Part shown: piece by piece, positions 23,694-36,300 of the stretch
Layout: each line of letters opens with the position of its first letter
Position numbering within the stretch: position 1 is the first letter of the stretch
From: Capitulum mitella
Taxonomy: Eukaryota; Arthropoda; Thecostraca; Pollicipedomorpha; Pollicipedidae
Assembly: GCA_030062745.1 (NCBI GenBank)
Contig: CP099839.1
Coordinates: 23,301,324 to 23,365,323 of the forward strand
Direction of reading: 5' to 3'
Length of the DNA stretch: 64,000 bases
Position numbers and translations under genes: made by a program
The notes under the pieces: model-generated
What the model saw: only the letters and a program-made list of their open reading frames with translations
Told to the model about the DNA's origin: nothing
The model's database searches: none

Positions 23694-24963
23694 CCCGGCA
23701 CCGCCTGGCGTGTTTTTATAACCGCGACCGCCTGGGCGTGTCAAAAAGGCAACCCCCTGTTATATCAGGATCTAACCGCCGGATCTGAACCGGTGTGCCA
23801 ACAATCGATAGCCCTGAGTCTTACGATTTAGAAAACACTACGTAAGCCCTGGTTAAACGACTGATGACGTCACAGGCCACTCAAAACGCATAACACGGTG
23901 TCGGAAAAACTGACTCCGGTTCGTACGTCATATCATCGGCAATAGTGGTCATAGAGCCTTCATTGGGGTATCAAACGAAAGATCACGATCTCTTACATCA
24001 GAAGCATGCCAAAATGTAACAAAAACATTGGGTCAAGGTCAGCCTAGGTCCAGTGAAATACTGGTCTTACTTTACATGTCAAAGGTCGATATTAACTCGC
24101 AGCCGTTTTGATCCACGTGACAAAAACGACGGAAGTGAAACCTTCTGATGATCAGTTTTACATTACCTGCTTTTCATCCGGTCAAGGTCATTAAAGGTCA
24201 GATCACATGAGGTTGCATTACTCTACGTGACAAAAAACAATATTTACTCGCTGGGATTCTTAACTGTGTAAACACGGGACGGAAATGACATCTCGTGATA
24301 ATGAAATCTACTTTGCTCCTCATCGGGTTAAGATCAAACCGGACCCGGACAGATAAGCATTTTTTGTTTTCTGACGAGGAACAATAATTGCTCTCTGCTG
24401 CTACTGAACGATCTTCCCTAGACAATGTTGTGTTTCATTCATTTCGACATCAACCTATGACGTGACCTGACGACCTCACTTTGCATTTGGTAAACCTTGC
24501 TAAGAGGCGCATATAGATTTGCTTGTCTGGCTTGAAAGATGGGAAAGGTCAGCGGCAACCACTTTCATCACCCACAATGCAAATTAGTCCAACTGTCGCC
24601 ATGCATGTGGCTTAGCATGCCCTCTAATGTTGACGTGTCACGGTTGTATATCCTTTCGGTAACCGTGTCCTATGTAAATCCAAATAATCCATGCATTATA
24701 CTCGCGAATATTATCAAAAAAAAGAGAAACAAAGCATGTTCGCGCCACCTTCCGAAAAGGCGGTGGCGTGTACCTGGATGCAAGGGTTCACTTATGACGT
24801 CATATCTCCAAGACATTACCTAACATGGTTTTGATGCCAAAATATGTAGAACTGATTGGTGAACAGGTACTGAAAGTGAGGTCGGGCTGGCTTTAACAGT
24901 TCAAAAGTTATTCAAGAAAAAACGAAGGAATGCTCTATTTGACACCCCCAGGGCGGTGCGGAG
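23694..24963. mobile_element. Possible second piggyBac-like element, decayed
   Basis: The left end follows a TTAA (23690-23693) with CCCGGCACCGCCTGGCGTG. The inverted right end reads CCGCACCGCCCTGGGGGTG next to a degenerate TTGAA. Length (1.27 kb) and interior GGTCAAGGTCA motifs resemble the element at 51172. The interior also holds two diverged direct repeats of about 150 bp (near 24060-24200 and 24215-24340). The right boundary is uncertain. Confidence 0.45.
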
Positions 24964-26189
24964 TTCAAGGCCGGAGGCTGACCTGATGAATATGCGGCCA
25001 TCAATTCCCCTTTGTTATGTTCCTGTCGTTGCTTTTGCCAGCATTATACAAACGGTATAGTACGATTTGCACTGTCTAAGAAGATCATGACTAGTAAAAG
25101 TCAAAAGGAAATTTTATTTAACGTTTATTTTATTTCAGCATTCAAAAAAATCCTCCCACTTTCAAGCCCTGCCAATGTCCATGTATTTTCTTTTCCAAAA
25201 GTATGAGCCAGTGGGAAAACTCTACTGATTAGCTCTCGATTCATGCCAATTGCGTCAAAATTAGTCCAAAACATTGTGGTTATAACAAGTCAAACATACT
25301 CCTTTCTGGCTTTTTTGCTGTCCTGTATCCACCTCATTAAATACGTTCAAAGCGTCTTGTTACAAAAATGTTGTTTACGTCATTGTAAATCGACCGTCAT
25401 TTGTTGCGATGCAATCAGACGGGTAGTTTTCGAGATCTCTGAGAGGGCGAATATGTCCCCCCCCCATACGTGCATGCACCCTTGCGCTATGGGTGCGGGA
25501 ATAGGGTTAAGGTAAAATGAGCGAAGTACATAACAATTCGCCTGACCAAACGACATATGCAGCTACATTTGCTAATCATGAAGCATCAGGTACACATCAT
25601 CTGGCGTCTGATTTCGGGAAGTACTAATGGGGGCGATGCGTAACGAAATCAGAACGGCACAATCTCAGCTACGTCGATGAAAGTTCCATTTGCTGTATGT
25701 TTTGTTTTTGTTAAGCTGTTGTGGCTGTGCTGTTGTAAACTCTTTGACGCCATTTTGCGCTGTGTGTCTTGACACTTCTCCGAACAGAAGACACACTTGC
25801 CTCTTACAATGCTTTATTTTCATCTGTACATGTTCAAAGACGTTGACAGAAACATAAATCAATGAAGATGTCAATATTCCGGCACTGTACGCAAGCTTGA
25901 TTGTCATAAATAAATACATGTACAACAATACCGGAGTTATGCAAATTAAATAAATCAATACAAAAGTCGTCTTTCATGAAATATTTTCTAAATTCCTCTG
26001 GACGGAAAAGTTAGCATTTAGAAGCCTCAGACACAATGCCTTTCATATACAAAAAAAGCGAAGCTACAACGCTACGTAAGACGTCTGTTACTTGGATACA
26101 TTAAATGTAAGCCATCCATACCTGATGAGCATCTACCAGTAAAAGTCTATTCTGAATACATGATTTGTTACCGTTATTTTCTAAAACCA

Positions 26190-26195
26190 TTTATT
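26190..26195 (-). terminator. Candidate poly(A) signal for the CAP-MAM gene
   Basis: AATAAA on the minus strand about 770 bases beyond the stop codon, the first canonical signal I noticed downstream. The hexamer is frequent in AT-rich DNA, so this is weak. Confidence 0.25.
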
Positions 26196-26966
26196 AACAA
26201 CGACATTCCATTATCCATTCACACACCGCATTTCATCCTTAATGCTCTTCAGTGTCAGGGTAAGCTAAGAAGAATGGGACTAGCCCTTCCGTACAAAAAA
26301 AAAAAATACTGCGAGGAGTGGATGTTAGTGTCCCAGTGTCATTTTTTCTATTGCCGTCATGGAAATACACAGAGCAAACAACGGAGAGTGCGAGCCAGAA
26401 TTACGTTAAGTTGCAGAAACGTTGCAGCCCGGCTCTCAGATCGCACGGAAAAAGGCTACGAACGTACTGAAGGGAAACTTTACGTGCATCGCTGAATCTG
26501 TCAACTGGAGCTCGTGACAGTCTGGGGTACCGAGTTGTAATTGCAGAAGTTCACTGTTAGACGTGGAATTGTCTCAATAAAATTTTCTGTCAAAGCATAA
26601 TATATACTTTGCGCTGTGATTTGTCTGTTGGCCTTTTGAGATTTTGCCTAGCCTGTTTGAGCCCCGTTGAAAGACGGGAAAAAATCCTACAAGCGATACA
26701 TCAGACAAGTAAACTCTAAAACCTCTCGAACAATAAATATGACAAAATACCTACGAAGAGAGATACCTGAGTCGGCCTCAGAGCCAACCTGCGCAGGCGC
26801 AGGTTGTGTACAAGTGTCTTTTTTGCCTTTTCCAAGCGCCGCAATCAGCAGCAAACCGCGACCGCAGAGGCAGCGCTCAGGTCCCGTGATGGTGCTGCCA
26901 CCTGAAGCCGGCCGCGCGACGACAGAAAAGCCGCCGCCCGCGCCCAATAGATGTCGCCAGCGTCGC

Positions 26967-27343
26967 TCAGGGCTGACGTCCGGAGCACGGTCCGGACGTG
27001 ACCTTGATATCGTCCAGCGCCAGCACGGTGGCCTGGCCGAACGCGAAGCTCGGCACGGAGGCGGTGAAGTGCAGCCGGGAGGGCTGCGAGACGCGCTCCA
27101 GCTGCACGAGGCTGCGTCGCATCTGGCCGCGCGCGTTCTGGCGCACGGCGCGGCGCACGGCGCGGCCGCCGCCGGCCAGCGGCTCCAGCGACACGACCAG
27201 GTCGACCGGGCTGCCGCCGCGCAGCTCGTACTTCATGTACGAGAAGCCGACGCAGACGGTGCCGCTGGCCGGCGGCACCACGCGCTGCTGGAACGTCAGC
27301 TCGGTCGAACGGCCGAAGGTGACCGCCGTGCCCAGGATGCGGC
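26967..27343 (-). CDS. CAP-MAM exon 8 (terminal): main part of MAM domain
   Basis: Acceptor TTTTCCAG ends at 27344. Encodes residues 333-457 and a TGA stop. MAM features: Cys363 followed by VGFSYMKYE (compare the usual C-L-x-F-W-Y-x-M), then VDLVVSLEP, and the domain-closing VLALDDIKV with Cys452. Five residues follow the last cysteine, so the domain ends the protein with no membrane anchor. Confidence 0.85.
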
Positions 27344-30300
27344 CTGGAAAAGGCCGTCAAAGGTCACGCCAGGCAGCCTGGTGTCATGACGACACTTCGC
27401 CCCGCATGGATATTGCCGATGTATTGCGAAGTCAGTTATAGCTGCGGTACGTCAAAGCTGAGGCAAACAGTTCCACACGCGACGCAGTTCTTTGACACAT
27501 GACCATCTCCTCGCGTGACTCCGACCGCCTCTAGTTGCGACTCCCTCGACCTCCACGGCGGCTACTTACGCTGGGGCGACCTGGTGCGCACGATCTTCCA
27601 GGTGGAGCCTGCGTACTTGACCCGGCAGCCGTCGCGGTCCAGGTCGCAGCTGAAGAGCGTGGCGCCGGCGGCCGGGCCCGGGCGCGCGGTGGGCCGGGAC
27701 GTGGTCGTGGGCGGGCGAACGGTGGCCGGTCGCTGGGTGGACTCGGGCCGCTGGGGGCGCTCGGGCCGCTGGGGGCGCTCGGGGCGTTCGGGCCGCGCAG
27801 TGGGCGCCGCGGTGGGCGCCGGAGCGGAATCAGCACGGTCCACTGAGAGGACAGGAGGTACAGGGTGAAGCTCGCAAAAGTGGCAGTTTACGAACAGCAT
27901 CTGTCTGAAAACAAAGTAATATAAAACAAAGGTAGAGTTACAACGGTTTGCATGTCATGAACGAGTACCATTCACTTCCTTCATATCACCATCATGCGCC
28001 TATTCACTGGTACGTAAGACAACTAATAACGGAAACAAAATGAAAATGCAAACGTATTTCGCATTCACTGGTACCAATGTTTCTGCTGTCTTGCAGCCCC
28101 CGATTTCCTTTCGAGTGGTAAACGAAGCAACATCATAGTTGTGGATCAGATCAGACCAGCTCAAAGGTCGTCAACTCACTGCAGATGCCAGGGAACTCCT
28201 TGGAGCAGACGGTGCCGCCGGGGCAGTTGCTGCAGGGGGCGCCGCGCTCGTACATCTGGCCGCGCTGGAAGTTGCCGGCCGGACCGTAGTTGCAAACGTA
28301 GAGTTTGGTCCACCAGGGGCCCTCCTTGTAGAGGGTGTAGCCGCAGCCGACCTTTGTGGTCTCTGCCCAGGCCATCTGGGTGTAGTGGCCGATGCTGGTC
28401 TCGAACCTGCACGGGGGGTGGACATCAGGAGGTGGCAAACCACGAGACAAGCGTAGAAAAATGGCGTGATCCACTGCAGGTGCCCTTTGCGAGAGAAAAG
28501 ACAAAGAGAATGATTGGAGCGAAAGGGATGAATAGACAATAAGGTAGGGAGAGAAAGAGGAGGGAAGAGCAGAAAAAGCAGAATATGAAAAGGGAGGGAT
28601 ACAAAGAGAGAGAGGGATAGACAGGGGAGGTAAGAGGAAGAGAAGTAGAATATGAAATAAGAACACATATAAAAAAGTTCATGGACAGAAGTGTTACGTG
28701 AATAAATGTATTAACGATTTAGGCCATTTGGAATTAATGGCACTCCTTACTAGTATCTAAAAGTCTGGCATGTCCCTCAATTCCAAACTTAGTTTGGAGG
28801 TGAGGGACCGTGGGCAGTCTCACTGACCAAGGTCAATTACGCTAAACTACCTACTGATGGACATGACATTGTTTTCTTAAGTAACCATGAAGCTAAGAAG
28901 CTTTCCTTTTTCCAACTAAGTTAAGAAGCCGGCCTGCAAGGTGATAAACGTACTACCGGAGCTGTACATGTGTCTGATAGCCTGACTGCTTTCACAAACT
29001 GATTCCTTCTAACACAATACACATATTCAAATGAAACTTGGTTTATATTTTTGGATAGTCTGAAGTCGTTTAGCACAGTTTTGCCTAAACGGAATGGCAA
29101 AAATTATATATCCTGAACAAACTACGTAGACTTCACAGTGTTGCACTTTTATACACCGATGCAGTCCGCAAGTTCGTTTTTACTGCAAAAATGTAGTCTC
29201 CTCGTAGCCGGCGTACAGCCCTAAAACCTTGCAAGTTTGCGAAAACCATTGCACGTCGTCTTCCGGCAGGCGTTTTCGTATGATTTCCGTTCACAATGAG
29301 CCCCTCCCCTTTAAGAAAATCCTGGCTGCGCCCCTGGATTTTTACTTAACTTAATTTAATAAGCATGCGTCTTATAAACAGAACTGAGCGTTTTTGAATG
29401 GTCTTGACCTTAAGAACAAGATCTTCATGACATTACCAAACATGTCATGGAACTCCTATGAAAATATTCCCGTTTCGACCGTTCATGGATTAAAGGAATG
29501 CGTGGGGCAGGTCGCAACCATGGGGGGATAGAAAATGTGACTGGCCCGCTTTTACAAACACAGATTACCCATGTTTGCCTTCAGATCACCAAGGTGTTCA
29601 TGAACATTGATATCAAAAGGTACTCATAGCATTCTTTATCCCGGAAGGCAAATGTCACAAACAACACGAACATGAGCGCAGGGGTGGTGATTTCTGTAAA
29701 TGTTTGGGGGGGCCGAGCCGAGGGTCAGACAACCTATCTTCCCCCTAGATGTGGGTCTCTTGACGGATTTAGCCCACTTTAACTTGACCAACGGAAATTT
29801 GCAAGTTTTTTTGTTACAATTTATCAGATAAAAATTGCAATTATCCCCATGTATACAGTTATACGTATAGACAAAAGAAGGAAAAATAACTAAATGCACC
29901 ACTCTAGACTTAAGCCTTTACTTTCTGCGTATCTTTTATCCAATGTGGCCGTTTTTTCGTCATTGCTCATCTCCCTTTAACACCGGCAGAAAATATTGGG
30001 GAGGGGGCCCAAACGGATACTGGGTGGGCCAAATCAACACTGAGTGGGTTAGGGCCCTCTCAAAAGAATACAGATCGACACCCCTGCATAAGCCGTGTAA
30101 TCTACATCACGTGTAACGTTAAATCAGCACGTTGCCGAAATCACCACTGCTTTATTCGAAAACAGAATGAAGATTCATCAGACTCTTCCTGGGGAGAGGG
30201 GGTGATAAATATTCCGCTCCCAAAATGCACCACTTTTGCCGCAGATGGCCGAAACAATCTTACGATCCGGTTTATCACTCACACGAACGGCTCGATGTGC

Positions 30301-33300
30301 TGCGGGTCGAACATGGCCACCTCGTCGTACCACGCGTAGATGGCACGCTTCCACTCCGGCACGTTCTCCAGCCGCGTGCTAGACGAAGTGAACAGGTTCT
30401 GGCCTACCTTAAACCTCGCTGAAACGAGCAGAACATCAGTTGATACAGCACGCGACAGATCTTCCGAAATCCTCGATCGAGGGAAAGGGTAATCTGACGC
30501 GCATTGCTAAGGACACAGAAGATGTAAAAGAATATCTGGTCACATCACGTCTATGGTTTAGAGGTTAGGTGGCAGATCCATTGGCTGGGTTAAAATCGTG
30601 AAGCCTGATAGGACCAATTTAGAGGTACGGGATTACAGCAGAAATATCTGTCTGTACCTAAATGAATTCGAGAAGGTTCGTTGTTTACTGTTTTCACAGG
30701 AACACTTTCGAGAAGGCCTTCAACGTACCGACGCGTTTGCAGTCGCGGCAGTCGTGCTGGAAGACGCACTGTTCGGCGTGTCGCTGGGCTGCTCTGGCCA
30801 GTTCCTCGTCCCATTCCTGGAAATCGGGTTGGTTCGGATCACGAACAGTTCTGCCTCGCATCCCCAATAGCTGAGATGTGCCTGGAAGAACCTGTACTGC
30901 CTACGGTGTGCTGGCGTTGCACGGGCAAAGTGATATGAAGGAACCATGAGCGGCATTTTCTTAGACCAGCATCTCGTAAGAACATAAAGCGTTCAAAACT
31001 GACCGTCTGTCAGACTGCTGGTGCAGGGTCCGTCTGCTGGTGCAGACTGGCCTGAACACTATTCGGGAGGATGGTTTGACAACCCTGGTGGTAAACGACA
31101 GAATATGAAGTTTTTATTTCTAACGCTAGGTGGCAGCATGAAAGCTCCTACCCGCATCCTTCACGTTCGAATGTGGACCAGTGGCTAAGCCGACAACAAA
31201 GCTTTGCTGCCCGCCCACCAGGTGGCTACTTCGAGTTTCGTTTGGGGCCTACAGGACAAGAAAAATATTTATCGGGCGCCACAGAAGATTAAACATTTAT
31301 CAAGTGTTCAGCAGGGGTGTCGATTTGTATTCTTTCGAGGGGGCCCTGGCACACCCCATGTTAATTTGGACCCTTCCAATGTTGGTTGGGCTCCTCAAAA
31401 ATTTGGGCTCCTCCAATATTTTCTGCCAGTTGTAAAGGGAACTGGGCAACAATAGCGGAAGAAACGGCCGCAACAGATAAAAGATAGGCAGCAAGTAAAG
31501 AATAAGGCATAAAGTGTTGAATCTATCTTTCTATCTTCTATACATATGCACATATATACCTATACACATGGGATATGCACAATTTTTCATTCTAAAAACA
31601 GTAACAAAAAACTCAGAAATTTCCATTGATCAAAATAAAATGGGTTAAATCCGTTGAGAAATCTACATTTGGGAGGAAGTGTGGTTGTCGGGCCGACGGC
31701 TCGGCCCACCCGATCATTTACAGAAATTGACACCCCTCGTGTTCAGTATGAAGTGTAAACACCACACAAGATTACGTAAATACAAAAACAGAAGATTAAA
31801 CACAGCGAACATTAAACACACACAATAAACAGAGACCTTGAGAGAGCTCTTTCGAGCGAGACGGCGCGCTCGATGACTCAAAAATGACGGCGTGTTTAAT
31901 GGCACATAAATGTGATATGTAACATCTGATTCATTTTGCAGTTCAGCAGATAATTATAATGTCAATGTTGACGTTAGAAGTCGATACGTCAAGACGGACA
32001 ACAACCGAAAGGCATGGCTTACGGGCACCAAAATCAAGATATCGATCATGGTACGGCCGCGGGCAAAAGTAAAACAAATGGGATGTGGCCATGGTAATTT
32101 CGAAGGCCTGACTGTCTCCTGAGTGCAGAAATGAAATACGTCAGCGGCTTCAAAATCCCAAAGGTGACCAGCAGACCTAATCCCTGGGTAGACTTCTGGA
32201 TCTACTTCAGAACGCCCGACGCGGTTGAAAGTGACGGAACGCAAAAAAAGACCGGACTTTAAAGGGTATATAAATTTCACATCAGCAACTATCTGTAACA
32301 CAGAAAGTAAAACGTACACGGTGTACTTGTCGTACACTCGACACACCGAGCAAGCAATTTCTTAGAGCTTCAAATCTACACCAGTGCTCCAAACCCCGGC
32401 GCCAGAAATGGCCACGCTCGGCCGGCGCGGCCGTCCACCCCTGTGGCGCGACCGTGTCGACAGGCACCCATCCAGGCGACGCTCCGCCGGCCGGCGGCCG
32501 GCCGCCGACAGCCGCTGATTTATCGCGACTGCGGCCTTGGCTGCGGCCCCGTCCTCACCAGCTGACGCATGTTGGAGGCGGACGGCTGGCTGAAGGACTT
32601 GCCGCGCGTCTCGCGCCCGTTGGCCACTTTGGCGCGCAGGCGGTTGTGCTCGGCCACCACGTACTTGGCGTCCTCGGCGCTGACCTGGCGCGCCTGCAGC
32701 TGGTCGCAGGCCGGTCCCGGGCCCTGCGGGGTCAGAGTCGGCCGTCAGAGGCAGCGGGCGGAGCGCGGTGTGGGCGCGGCGCGTGCGCGGGCGCCCCCGG
32801 CGTGACGGCCGCGCGTGACGCCGAGCGTGACGCGCGGCGTGACTGGCGCTCGTGCCGTTGAGGAGTGCGGCAGGACGGCCGCCGCCGCCGCGTCTCGCCT
32901 CCACGTTCTGCGGTATCCGGCCGTGGGCGAACAAGCGGCGCTGACGCGAAGCGTGAACAGTATTTTGCATCGGGCATGGCTTGAACAAACGTTAACGATT
33001 GTGAAAAATATAGGCATCAGAAGACTTCGCAGTATCCTATATCGAATATGAACACGGACTGGACTGGACGCCATATGCATATTCGGATTATCTCTGAATT
33101 TTTACCCGGAGCCATTAGGAAGAACCTTCAGAACCTTTTATCCCGACAAATGCTCGGAAGTCTGTCATGGTCGTCATCGTAATGCAGCCAGTTTATGAGA
33201 CGCTGAGGAATGAGTTTTATGCATTCCCATGGTGTAGAAGGCATTAAGAAGGATCATTATCGACAGCAAAGACGTTCCGGAAGGTAAACCACCGCTCAGT

Positions 33301-36300
33301 TATACAATGTAGAGTTCAGCACCTACAGCAGTCTCAGATAGTTACTAACTGAACTGTGCACAGACTGTCTGGCAAAGAACAAATACATCCGACACAGCAC
33401 AGTGGCAAAAGCTCTTGCAACATACTAGCAACATCAGCGACAATGCAGGCATGAAACACTAGACGGAGTAGTTTGTACGTGGCATTTGCATTAACCAGAG
33501 CGTTGACCAGGGACCGACTAAAGTGAACACACGGTGTGAAGCCGTTCACCACTGGCCGACACCTCCCGACCCTTCCCCGTCCCTCCCGCTGCAGCCCCGT
33601 TCTGCCGACGCCGCCGACCTGCCGTGTCGTCAGGACGTCGTCACCGACGGTGGCCGTGCCGGGACGGCCAACTGCGCCGCGCGACGTCGCGCCGCCCAGC
33701 CCGCGCCGCCGCCGCAGCCTAATTGTTCTCCTCTCTACGCCTGGCGGGCTTTCGGTGCCGTCGTCCGCTGGGCTGGCGCCGACAGCGCGGCGGTGACGCG
33801 CGCCGGCCGCCCGAGGCGCGAAGGCCCGGCCGGCGGCGACATCGCACCGGCCGGCCGCCGTCAGGGCACCGAGGCGACAGGGGCACATGGACGTAGGAAC
33901 GGGGGGGGGGGGGCAGGGGAGCGATGGCAAATCAGTTTTGAGGAAATTCAACTTAAGCTTTATGAGGAAAAAACGTCGTTACTCCCCCCATCTCCACACA
34001 CACTTTCTGGATGCTCTTATGCCCCTGGTCATACGCTTGGGCTGTTATAACATACAGTAAATGTACCCATTGTGGAGAGGGGCATGAGGGCTGTTAGGGG
34101 CTGTTGGCGGTTTGAGCTGTTCCTTTGCAAATGGTTGTTAAAGTTTAAATTTTGCTCAGGCCTAATTCTACTCGTGAAGGTCACATAATGTCAGTTCCCA
34201 TTTAAACAAAATGACTGCGACGAGGTGTTCGATGGTTGCTTGCAGACTGTGCAACGTCCGTCCTCGTCGAAGGTGAAGATAATGCGCCCAAAGAGAACGC
34301 CTGTTTCCACACTCGTGAAGACAGTCATTAACACGGTTTACATTGCCTGTTACGTTAGCTGTGCACGGTCTGCAGCAAGTGACGACAAAACTCGTAACAC
34401 CAAACACATCCACGCAGGGTTCCCTTTTCAGGACCAGGGACGCCTATCCGTGGCTTTGTGCAGGCTTTCCTGCACTTCTCCGCCGGGCGGCCCGGTGCCA
34501 GTGCTGCCAATCAGTCGCCCGCCGGCCCCGGAAGTGGACGAGGGAAGGCGCGTCCGCCGGCTGACCTCGACGGCCCGGCCGGGGCAGATGATCGGCGATA
34601 GCCCTCAGTCGCGGAGTCCGGTCTCAAACTCGTCTGCCGCGTCCAGCGCGCGCCGCTTGCCGCACGCGAACGCGCCTGGAGGGGTCACACGGGTCAGGAC
34701 ACTGCCGACAGGTCAGGGCGCCCGGCCCGGTACGCGAGACTCCGCGGCCGCCGCAGACACTCCACTGTTGTCACCACGGAGGAAAACCGGGCGCGCCGTG
34801 AAGCTGACCGCCGCCCTGCAGCGGGATGTAGGCCGTGCAGAACTCCCACGCCAGGCGGACTACTCGGCGCCGTAAATTCGCCGGCGTCGGCGGCGGAGAT
34901 GGCGGCCGGCGTCCGTCACGCGCGGCCCGCGGCGCCGCCCGCGGCCGCCGGCCTTGTTGTGATCAGACAAGCGGCGGCGCGGCCGCGTCCCACCGCTGCC
35001 CGGCACGCTGTCGGCGGCCGCCCGGCCAGCCCGGCCCGGCCCCAGGTGCACACGGACTCGGGACTCGGGACTCGGGACTCGGAACCGGCAGGAGAACTGA
35101 GACGGATGGGACGGAGCTCTGGACTCTGACAGAGACCTGATGCTGACAACTGGGCCAGGACTCGGGCTCAGGCAGAGACGACTGAAAGAATGGATGGATG
35201 GATGGATGGATGGGTGAATGAATGAATGAATGAATGGATTCCTCCAGGAAAGAACGCAGGTGCACCTCCATCCGGCCGACTCCTCCAGGCTGGACGCGGC
35301 CTGATCTCTGACAGCCGCCACGCGGTCGGGGTCCGGTGTCGGACCGCGTCGCTCCCGCCGCTCGGCCGTCACCAGCTCGGCGGGGGCGCCCGGCCGCCGC
35401 CCGTCCGGCGTCGGCTCCCACCAGCCGGGCCGCCGCGGCCGACGCAGGCCGCCCGTAAAAGGATCGCCGCAGGACAGAGCCGTCCGTCGCGCCCGCCGCG
35501 CCCGTCACCGCGAATTTATCGACGTCCCCGGCGGCCGGGCCATCTCTCCGCCGGCAGTCAGGCCCAGCCGTCGGCGGCCGCGGGTACCGAGCTCAGGCGT
35601 TGTCTCAGCAGGGGCCCGCCGAGATAACGAGCTCGAGTCCAGCGTCGGGCCGTCCAGCGGCCCGCGCCGCGTCCCGGTCCGCCTGCGCTAGGGCCAGGGT
35701 CGGGCCGCGGCGCTCCCAGACGGCGCTGGACGGTACAGACCGATTGCACATCAAGGAACATCTGGCGGAAAAACGAGCTGTGGCTGCTGACGGTGCCTGT
35801 GACGGAATTATTGGCCCAGTTTCCCAACGGAGACCGGTATTACAATGCGGACTGCCGCTGGGAACCAAATTGCATTAGCTGCACGTCTTACAGCCAATTT
35901 ACTTTAGTTTGTGAGGCTCGTACTAATCATTAAAAAGTTCTTATTGTTTGCTAAAATGTATATTTGTTAATAAAGATATACATAATTATCAGCATCTGAA
36001 TAATAGTTTTAGGTTTAGATGGTTTAACACAGTGTCGTTCCATCAAACAAGGAGTTTAGTTTCATTTAAACGCGTTTTAAACAAAAAGATGTTCCTTGCA
36101 ACTCAGCGATCGTTCAGTCACTCGGTCGACCGATACTAGTAACGATCGTTCGTATTCTCGCAACGGACGGCACCATCAGCACATCGTAAAAACGGTCCCT
36201 GCCCTGCTGCAGAGGGATCATTCCTACCTGTGGCTCGCAGCTCACAGCTCAACCCTCCCCTCCCCCACCGGCCAAATCCAGCTGTCCCCGTCGGCGGCTG

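Larger units (their letters stand above)
18853..26966. other. Intergenic or intronic stretch rich in decayed transposons
   Basis: Contains the palindrome at 19.6 kb, the hAT-like element at 21.3 kb and the possible piggyBac-like element at 23.7 kb. If the 18.75 kb exon is real, its partner exons might lie here; none was recognised. 25-26.9 kb is probably 3' flank of the CAP-MAM gene. Confidence 0.45.

Noticed and set aside
26667..27389. 240-codon plus-strand frame
   Set aside because: Antisense shadow of the MAM exon of the CAP-MAM gene.
34225..35627. Several long frames of 130-216 codons on both strands
   Set aside because: CpG-rich block with few stops in any frame; no domain content and overlapping mutually exclusive frames.
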